Source: Vibrio cholerae
GTDB lineage: Bacteria; Actinomycetota; Actinomycetes; Actinomycetales; Micrococcaceae
NCBI GenBank assembly: GCA_009728235.1
Contig: WNZI01000023.1
Span: forward strand, 1-46,238
Length of the DNA stretch: 46,238 bases
Direction: 5' to 3'
The notes under the pieces are model-generated. The model searched no databases. It saw nothing but the letters and a program-made list of their open reading frames with translations, and was not told the DNA's origin. The position numbers and the translations under genes were made by a program. This document shows, piece after piece, positions 41,048-46,238 of this stretch; position 1 is the stretch's first letter; each line of letters begins with the position of its first letter.

Positions 41048-41788
41048 CTAGGCCGTCACGATCGTGCCCAGCTTCTCGCCGCGGATGGCCCGGGTGACGT
41101 TGCCCTCGCCCTCCATGCCGAAGACCACCATCGTCAGGTTGTTGTCCTTGCACATCGTCATGGCCGTCTGGTCCATCACCCGGATGTCGCGGCGAAGCGC
41201 CTCGTCATAGGAGAGGGTGTCGAGCTTCTCCGCGGTCGGGTCCTTGTGCGGGTCGGCCGTGTAGACCCCGTCGACGCCGCTCTTGGCCATCAGGACCTCG
41301 TCCGCGTGCACCTCGAGCGCCCGCTGGGCTGCGACGGTGTCGGTGGAGAAGTACGGCAGGCCCGCGCCCGCACCGAAAATCACCACGCGTCCCTTCTCGA
41401 GGTGCCGGATGGCGCGCCGCGGGATGTACGCCTCCGCGACCTGGCCCATGGTGATGGCGCTCTGCACGCGGGTCTCCACGCCGTCCTGCTCGAGGAAGTC
41501 CTGCAGCGCGAGGCAGTTCATGACGGTGCCGAGCATGCCCATGTAGTCGGCACGCGAGCGGTCCATCCCGCTCTGCGACAGTTCCGCGCCGCGGAAGAAG
41601 TTGCCTCCCCCGACCACGATCGCCACCTCGACGTCACCGACCGTCGCTGCGATCTGCTTCGCCACCGACCGGACGGTCTCGGGATCGACGCCGAGCTTGC
41701 CTCCGCCGAAGACCTCGCCGGAGAGCTTGAGGAGGACCCGACGGCGGCCGGCGGTACCGCCCGTCGGAGCAGTGGAAGTGGTGTCCAT
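41048..41788 (-). CDS. pyrH: UMP kinase
   Basis: Phosphorylates UMP to UDP. The 246-aa product has [80 protein letters not shown] and [20 protein letters not shown], all typical of the amino-acid-kinase-fold UMP kinase. ATG 41788 follows GGGAGG at a good distance; an ATG six codons earlier lies across that site and is less likely. It is separated from tsf by a terminator and from frr by 119 bp. Confidence 0.96.
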   Translation of the reverse strand: MDTTSTAPTGGTAGRRRVLLKLSGEVFGGGKLGVDPETVRSVAKQIAATVGDVEVAIVVGGGNFFRGAELSQSGMDRSRADYMGMLGTVMNCLALQDFLEQDGVETRVQSAITMGQVAEAYIPRRAIRHLEKGRVVIFGAGAGLPYFSTDTVAAQRALEVHADEVLMAKSGVDGVYTADPHKDPTAEKLDTLSYDEALRRDIRVMDQTAMTMCKDNNLTMVVFGMEGEGNVTRAIRGEKLGTIVTA

Positions 41789-41900
41789 GAAGTGCCTCCC
41801 GGGCATAGGGGTGCGGCCGTTCCGGTGCGGACGGCCGTCGGTGCGGGGGTTGGGACGATACCGGACCCGTTACAGGATACGGCGCGCCTCCCGGGCGCGG

Positions 41901-41933
41901 AAAAGGGCGGCCACCCGGTGGCGGCCGCCCTTT
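41901..41933 (-). terminator. Rho-independent terminator after tsf
   Basis: Arms AAAGGGCGGCC (41902-41912) and GGCCGCCCTTT (41923-41933), an 11-bp perfect stem with 10-nt loop. On the minus strand the second arm ends in TTTT, the best intrinsic terminator in the window. It separates rpsB-tsf from pyrH-frr-cdsA. Confidence 0.85.
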
Positions 41934-41961
41934 CCTTACAACGGGGGTACCGTGCCGGCGC

Positions 41962-42798
41962 TCAGGCTCCGACGCGGAATCGCGCGAAGGCCGTCGCCTT
42001 GGCATCGGCCTCGGCGAGAACCGTGGCCACGGACTTCTTCGCGTCCTTGGCGAATGCCTGGTCGACCAGGACACCCTCCTTGAAGAAGCCGGTCAGGCGT
42101 CCCTCGACGATCTTCGTGAGCGCCTGCTCGGGCTTGCCCTCGGCGCGCGCGGTCTCGTCGGCGATGCGTCGCTCGGACTCGACCAGTTCGGCGGGGACGT
42201 CGTCCCGCGTCAGGTAGGTCGGCGAGTAGGCCGCGATGTGGACGGCGATGTCGTGGGTCGCCTCGACGGCGCCGTCGCCGGAACCCTCGACGGCGAAGAG
42301 CACGCCGACCTGGGCCGGGAGGTCCTTGGACGTCTTGTGCAGGTATGCATCCACGATCTGACCCTCGACCCGGGCGATGCGACGGACGTCGACCTTCTCA
42401 CCGAGCAGGGCACCTGCCTCGATGATGTGCTCGGAGACCGGCTTGCCCTCGAACTCGTAGGCCAGCAGGCTGGCGACGTCGGTGGCGCCGGACTCGATGG
42501 CAGCCGCGAGCACCTTGTTCGAGAAGTCGATGAACGGACCGGCCTTCGCGACGAAGTCGGTCTCGCAGTTGACCTCGACCATCACACCGACGTTGCCGTC
42601 GACGCGAGCGGCGACCAGGCCCTCGGCGGTGGATCGGCCTTCACGCTTCGTGGCGCCCTTGAGGCCCTTGATACGGATCAGTTCCAGGGCCTTGTCGGCG
42701 TCGCCATCGGCTTCGTCGAGGGCCTTCTTGACGTCCATCATGCCGGCGCCGGTGCGCTCGCGCAGGGCCTTGATGTCAGCGGCAGTGAAATTTGCCAT
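41962..42798 (-). CDS. tsf: Elongation factor Ts
   Basis: Nucleotide exchange factor for EF-Tu, 278 aa. Seen: N-terminal UBA-like domain FTAADIKALRERTGAGMMDV, KKALDEADGDADKALELIR, and the EF-Tu contact motif VEVNCETDFVAKAGPFIDFS (TDFV). The C-terminal dimerization-like domain is full length (ending ATVLAEADAKATAFARFRVG). ATG 42798 starts MANFTAADIK. It follows rpsB after 123 bp containing a hairpin. Confidence 0.97.
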   Translation of the reverse strand: MANFTAADIKALRERTGAGMMDVKKALDEADGDADKALELIRIKGLKGATKREGRSTAEGLVAARVDGNVGVMVEVNCETDFVAKAGPFIDFSNKVLAAAIESGATDVASLLAYEFEGKPVSEHIIEAGALLGEKVDVRRIARVEGQIVDAYLHKTSKDLPAQVGVLFAVEGSGDGAVEATHDIAVHIAAYSPTYLTRDDVPAELVESERRIADETARAEGKPEQALTKIVEGRLTGFFKEGVLVDQAFAKDAKKSVATVLAEADAKATAFARFRVGA

Positions 42799-42881
42799 AC
42801 GAACTCCTAAGTTGGTGTGGGTCTACGGAGAGCCACCGCGCGCCGCGTCAGCGGTACGGGTCGCGCAGCGGGGACGTGCAT

Positions 42882-42909
42882 AAGGGGCATGGAGTCTCCC
42901 ACGCCCCTT
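42882..42909 (-). terminator. Hairpin between rpsB and tsf (likely attenuator)
   Basis: AAGGGGC (42882-42888) and GCCCCTT (42903-42909) form a 7-bp stem with a smaller GGAG/CTCC pair inside. No long T-run follows. A partial terminator here would lower tsf relative to rpsB; it is equally placed for S2-linked control. Confidence 0.5.
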
Positions 42910-42921
42910 ACGCAACGAGAA

Positions 42922-43872
42922 CTACTCGGTGTCGCTGGCCGAGACTTCCTCGGCGGGGACGTCGGCAGCTGCGGGGGCCTCGGCGGCGAGCGCCTCGGCC
43001 TCGGCGGGAGCCTGGTCGGCAGCCGGTGACTCCGAGGTCGCCGGAGCGGCATCCGCGGCAGGCGCCTCGTCGGCGGCGGCCGGAGCGGCAGCAGCCTCGG
43101 TGGTGTCACCCTGGAGCAGTTCGCGCTCCCACTCGGCCATGGGCTCGTCCGCGACCGCGGATTCGTTGTTGCCGGAGCGGTTGTGACGGGCGATGAGACC
43201 CTCTGCCACTGCATCCGCGATGACGCGGGTCAGCAGGTTGACGGCGCGGATGGCGTCGTCATTGCCGGGGATCGGGAAGTCGACCTCGTCGGGGTCGCAG
43301 TTGGTGTCGAGGATCGCGACGACCGGGATGTTGAGCTTCTTGGCCTCGTCGATGGCGAGGTGTTCCTTCTTGGTGTCGACGACCCACACGACGGAAGGCG
43401 CCTTCGTCAGGTTGCGGATACCACCGAGGTTGCTCTGCAGCTTGGTGAGCTCACGACGGAGGAGCAGCAGCTCCTTCTTGGTGTGACCCGATCCGGCGAC
43501 GTCGTCGAAGTCGATCTCTTCGAGTTCCTTCATGCGCTGGATGCGCTTGGACACCGTCTGGAAGTTGGTGAGCATGCCACCGAGCCAGCGCTGGTTCACG
43601 TAGGGCTGGCCGACGCGCGTCGCCTGGTCGGCGATCGCTTCCTGTGCCTGCTTCTTCGTACCGACGAAGAGGACCGTTCCGCCGTGGGCGACGGTGGCCT
43701 TGACGAACTCGTATGCGCGGTCGATGTATCCCAGCGACTGCTGGAGATCGATGATGTAGATGCCGTTGCGCTCGGTGAAGATGAAGCGCTTCATCTTCGG
43801 GTTCCAACGGCGGGTCTGGTGACCGAAGTGGACGCCGCTGTCGAGCAGCTGGCGCATGGTTACTACTGGCAT
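42922..43872 (-). CDS. rpsB: 30S ribosomal protein S2
   Basis: Ribosomal protein S2, 316 aa. Seen: [80 protein letters not shown] and [20 protein letters not shown]. The core ends about residue 245; a tail of ~70 residues rich in Ala, Pro and Glu follows, as in many high-GC actinobacteria. ATG 43872 follows GAAAGG; the frame is open upstream for 64 codons without similarity. Confidence 0.97.
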   Translation of the reverse strand: MPVVTMRQLLDSGVHFGHQTRRWNPKMKRFIFTERNGIYIIDLQQSLGYIDRAYEFVKATVAHGGTVLFVGTKKQAQEAIADQATRVGQPYVNQRWLGGMLTNFQTVSKRIQRMKELEEIDFDDVAGSGHTKKELLLLRRELTKLQSNLGGIRNLTKAPSVVWVVDTKKEHLAIDEAKKLNIPVVAILDTNCDPDEVDFPIPGNDDAIRAVNLLTRVIADAVAEGLIARHNRSGNNESAVADEPMAEWERELLQGDTTEAAAAPAAADEAPAADAAPATSESPAADQAPAEAEALAAEAPAAADVPAEEVSASDTE

Positions 43873-44276
43873 GTCATGCCTTTCTTCAGCTTCGGCTCGG
43901 GCGCGGTGCGCTGCCTGAAGCTTGTTGACGGTTATCTCAGTACCGGCCGGGGTGACCGGAACATCCTGGTGCCTGGTTGTCCTCGCGGACACCCCTCCCC
44001 ACCGGACACAGCCGGACCGCGGGGCGGGATCTCGGACCCTTCGAGGGCTCCGAACAGCAGACACGCGTAGTCAGCCTGCAAAGCCCACGCCGCATCAGTG
44101 CCATGGGCACGTAGGAGTGGAAGCAGCAGACTGCTGGATCCAGTGTACTACAGAGGCCCCGTCCCGAAGGGCGGCGACGGTAGCCCGCCGGACCCGTTCC
44201 GAAGGCGTCCCGGACATTGTCCACATGGCTGCCGGGGCACGCGAGGCCGGCCCGAGCGCAGGGAAGACTGAAGGGC
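43873..44276. other. Divergent intergenic region with long rpsB leader
   Basis: About 404 bp between rpsB and the M23 peptidase gene. On the minus strand TACACT (44142-44147, within TAGTACACTGG) is a plausible -10 for rpsB. It would give a leader of about 260 nt, long enough for the S2-binding control structures known for rpsB in other bacteria. A 55-codon minus-strand ORF (44104-43937) is not convincing. I see no clear RNA fold by eye. Confidence 0.45.
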
Positions 44277-44864
44277 ATGAAGGTCCTCCCCGTTCCCGGT
44301 GCGCTCCTGGCTCTCCTCCTCCCGCTCACGCTGGTGGGCGGCGACGGCCCACAGGTCGCGAACCCTCTGGTGCCCCCTGGCGTCTCGACCGCGACCGCCA
44401 TGGGCGAGCGCGAACCAGCGGCCTTCCGGCCTGAGTGGTCCTGGCCGGTCCGACCGGAGCCGGCCGTCCTGCGTGCGTTCGAGAAGCCACCCCGGACGTG
44501 GGAGCGGGGGCATCGGGGTGTCGACCTGTCGGTCGGCGCCGACACCTCGGCATCCGTGCTCAGCCCCGCCGACGGTACCGTCTCCTTCGCCGGGCGCGTG
44601 GTCGATCGCGGCGTCCTGTCGATCGACCACGGTGGCGGCCGGGTCAGCAGCTTCGAACCGGTGACGACCCGTCTTCGCAAGGGCGCACGCGTGAGCGAGG
44701 GTGAGGTCGTCGCACACCTCCAGGGGGCCGGTGCCGGCGGAACACCGGGCCATTGCGGCGATCCCTGCCTCCACTGGGGAGTGCGCGTAGACGGCGAATA
44801 CGTCGACCCGCTGTCCTTCGTGATGGACCGTCGGCCGTCGGTCCTGCTCCCGATGGAGGACTGA
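44277..44864 (+). CDS. M23/LytM-family peptidase domain protein, secreted
   Basis: A 195-aa protein with an N-terminal hydrophobic signal (VLPVPGALLALLLPLTLVGG) and a lysostaphin-like peptidase domain. Metal/active-site motifs: RGHRGVDLSV (H-x3-D), IDHGGGRVSSFEPV and CGDPCLHWGVRVDGEYVDP. The usual HxH is CLH here, with a Cys in place of the first His, and an extra Cys (HCGDPC) could form a disulfide; this variant occurs in actinobacterial paralogues. It probably cuts or binds peptidoglycan at the cell surface. ATG 44277 follows GAAGGGC. It is divergent from rpsB. Confidence 0.88.
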   Translation: MKVLPVPGALLALLLPLTLVGGDGPQVANPLVPPGVSTATAMGEREPAAFRPEWSWPVRPEPAVLRAFEKPPRTWERGHRGVDLSVGADTSASVLSPADGTVSFAGRVVDRGVLSIDHGGGRVSSFEPVTTRLRKGARVSEGEVVAHLQGAGAGGTPGHCGDPCLHWGVRVDGEYVDPLSFVMDRRPSVLLPMED

Positions 44865-44904
44865 CCGGCACCGGGGCGTCCCCCGGCCCCCTGCACGCGG
44901 AGGA

Positions 44905-46095
44905 CTACACGAAGGCGGCGATACCCGTGATCGAGCGCCCGACGACGAGCGTGTTGATCTCCTGCGTCCCCTCGTAGGAGTAGATCGCTTCCGCGTCGGA
45001 GAAGATCTTCGCCATCTCGTAGTCGGTGACGATGCCGTTCCCACCCAGGATGTTGCGACCGGCAGCAACGCTCTCGCGCATGCGCGCCGTCGTGAAGGCC
45101 TTGGCCAGGGCGGACTGCTCGTCCCTGGCCGTGCCTGCGTCCTCGAGCTGTGACAGGCGCACCATCATGCCCATCGAACTCATGGCGTTGCCGAGGATCT
45201 GCACGAGCTGCTGCTGCACCAGCTGGAAACTGGCGATCGGGCGCCCGAACTGCTCGCGCTCAACGGCGTAGCGCCGCGCCACGTCGAAGGCAGCGAGCTG
45301 CTGGCCCACGGCCTGCCAGCCGACCGCGAGCCTCGTCACCTTCAGCACCTTGTTGGTGTCCCGGAAGCTGTTCGCGCCCTTGAGGTGGTAATCGTCCGAC
45401 ACCACCACGTTGTCGAGGACGATGTCCGCGTTCTCGACGGTGCGCAACGCGATCTTGTTCTCGATCTTCGTCGCGGAGTAGCCCGGCGTGGTGGTGTCCA
45501 CCAGGAAGCCCTTCACCTGGTTGTCCTCGAGGTCGCGCGCGTAGATCACGACCCAGTCGGAGAAGGTCGCGTTGCCGATCCATCGCTTCGCGCCGTTGAG
45601 GATCCAGGAGTTGCCGTCGCGCCGCGCCGTCGTCCGGGTTCCCCCCGCGACGTCGGACCCGCCGAGGGGCTCCGTCAACCCGAAGGCTCCGATCTTCTTC
45701 AGGGCGTAGATGTCGGGCAGCCATTCCTCCTGCTGCTCCTTGGAGGCGAGTGCTTCGATCGAACCGGTGAACAGGCCGTCGTGCACGCCCATGAAGGTGG
45801 CGATCGAGGTGTCCGCGCGGGTGAACTCGGCGTGGGTGATCCCGGCGAAGAGGTTGGAGTAGCCCTGGCGGTAGACCGGGCTCACCGGGTCGAGTTCGGC
45901 CATCCTGGGGATGAGCTCCTTGGGGAACGTCCCCTGGTTCCACCAGTCGACGGCGTTCGGCCGGACCTCCCGGGTGAGCCAGGAGCGTATCTCCTCGAGC
46001 CGGCCCCGTTCCTTGTCGGACAGCAGCTCCTCGAACGCGTAGAAATCGCCGCCTGGATACGGAAGATCATTGACATCGATCGACGTCTTGCCCAT
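44905..46095 (-). CDS. Acyl-CoA dehydrogenase (glutaryl-CoA dehydrogenase-like)
   Basis: A 396-aa flavoenzyme. Seen: FGLTEPLGGSDVAGGTRTTA, WILNGAKRWIGNATFSDWVV, LAVGWQAVGQQLAAFDVARR, EREQFGRPIASFQLVQQQLV and NILGGNGIVTDYEMAKIF. The catalytic-base motif is IYSYEGTQEINTLVVGRSIT, as in glutaryl-CoA dehydrogenases, whose pattern YEGTxxINxLxxGRxITG it follows. The substrate may be glutaryl-CoA or another short acyl-CoA. ATG 46095 follows GAGGG. Upstream are a stem (46141-46181) and a perfect 20-bp palindrome. Confidence 0.88.
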   Translation of the reverse strand: MGKTSIDVNDLPYPGGDFYAFEELLSDKERGRLEEIRSWLTREVRPNAVDWWNQGTFPKELIPRMAELDPVSPVYRQGYSNLFAGITHAEFTRADTSIATFMGVHDGLFTGSIEALASKEQQEEWLPDIYALKKIGAFGLTEPLGGSDVAGGTRTTARRDGNSWILNGAKRWIGNATFSDWVVIYARDLEDNQVKGFLVDTTTPGYSATKIENKIALRTVENADIVLDNVVVSDDYHLKGANSFRDTNKVLKVTRLAVGWQAVGQQLAAFDVARRYAVEREQFGRPIASFQLVQQQLVQILGNAMSSMGMMVRLSQLEDAGTARDEQSALAKAFTTARMRESVAAGRNILGGNGIVTDYEMAKIFSDAEAIYSYEGTQEINTLVVGRSITGIAAFV

Positions 46096-46140
46096 CTGGT
46101 GTTCCCTCACTCTGGTCGTCGGCAACCGGCACTCTCAGTC

Positions 46141-46181
46141 GGTCGAGCGGAGCGCTCAGCGGGCGCGCTCCACGCTCGACC
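46141..46181 (-). repeat. Long inverted repeat in the leader of the acyl-CoA dehydrogenase gene
   Basis: GGTCGAGCG (46141-46149) pairs with CGCTCGACC (46173-46181), and an inner GAGCG/CGCTC extends the stem after a CA bulge. It lies between the start codon (46095) and the palindrome at 46185-46204. Confidence 0.6.
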
Positions 46182-46184
46182 CTC

Positions 46185-46204
46185 ATGTTACCCGCGGGTA
46201 ACAT
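46185..46204. promoter_or_regulatory. Perfect 20-bp palindrome upstream of the acyl-CoA dehydrogenase gene
   Basis: ATGTTACCCGCGGGTAACAT equals its own reverse complement over all 20 bases. Its size and GTTAC/GTAAC arms resemble TetR-family operators of acyl-CoA genes. On the minus strand TAACAT inside it could serve as a -10. The regulator gene is not in the window. Confidence 0.65.
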
Positions 46205-46238
46205 AGGGCGCCAGTGGGATCGGCCGCCGGTCGGACGG

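Noticed and set aside
43937-44104. A 55-codon ORF in the rpsB leader as a leader peptide
   Set aside because: No ribosome-binding site, no biased residue run, and Arg/Cys-rich composition typical of chance GC frames.

Overview
The window is a very GC-rich, gene-dense stretch of an actinobacterial chromosome. Protein sequences and gene order point to the Micrococcaceae (Arthrobacter-like); the genus cannot be fixed from sequence alone. Support: an Ala/Pro-rich IF-2 N-terminus, NusA without the acidic C-terminal repeats, a YlxR with RTCVGCR, a DivIVA-domain gene beside cdsA, and frequent GTG starts. I see no rRNA, tRNA, CRISPR, insertion sequence, integrase or phage gene.

Layout. (1) 1-2948, minus strand: infB (5' part), ylxR, nusA, rimP. 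(2) 3054-8900: a membrane-anchored ferritin-like (DUF4439-type) protein and an APH(6)/hydroxyurea-kinase-like protein on plus; a TSUP carrier, proS and a GNAT protein on minus. (3) 8854-10867: ispG, a YciI protein and a small membrane protein. (4) 10986-15843: an apparent accessory block with a NarL/LuxR-type two-component system, a BcrA-type ABC exporter and a haloperoxidase-type alpha/beta hydrolase. (5) 15901-19159: a SatD-like protein with a palindromic operator, the site-2 protease, and dxr. (6) 19204-32482: a nearly complete leucine/branched-chain acid degradation locus: citE, maoC, scoB, scoA, acyl-CoA dehydrogenase, accA1, accD1, divergent TetR, GNAT, bkdC, bkdB, bkdA, divergent Lrp. 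(7) 32558-38655: two sodium:solute symporters, each with a small two-helix partner, around a LytS/LytTR two-component system. (8) 38677-43872, minus: DivIVA-domain protein, cdsA, frr, pyrH, tsf, rpsB. (9) 44277-46095: an M23 peptidase and a glutaryl-CoA-dehydrogenase-like enzyme.

Blocks 1, 2, 3, 5 and 8 are pieces of the usual translation / isoprenoid / phospholipid gene run, interrupted by blocks 4, 6 and 7. Block 6 encodes the route from branched-chain 2-oxo acids to acetyl-CoA and acetoacetate. It uses a CitE-type lyase and a MaoC hydratase rather than a classical HMG-CoA lyase and crotonase, as in Mycobacterium tuberculosis Rv2495c-Rv2504c. Block 7 looks like uptake of acetate or a related small acid under a sensor kinase. 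A TGTGA-N6-TCACA (CRP/GlxR-like) site lies in the bkdA/lrp divergent region, and a near copy lies before the actP operon, which suggests shared carbon control.

Sequence-quality warning: eleven genes, including the normally essential cdsA, need thirteen single-base corrections to read through. Every one is an apparent loss of one base, mostly in G/C-rich runs. I treat these as probable sequencing deletions and annotate the genes at full length.
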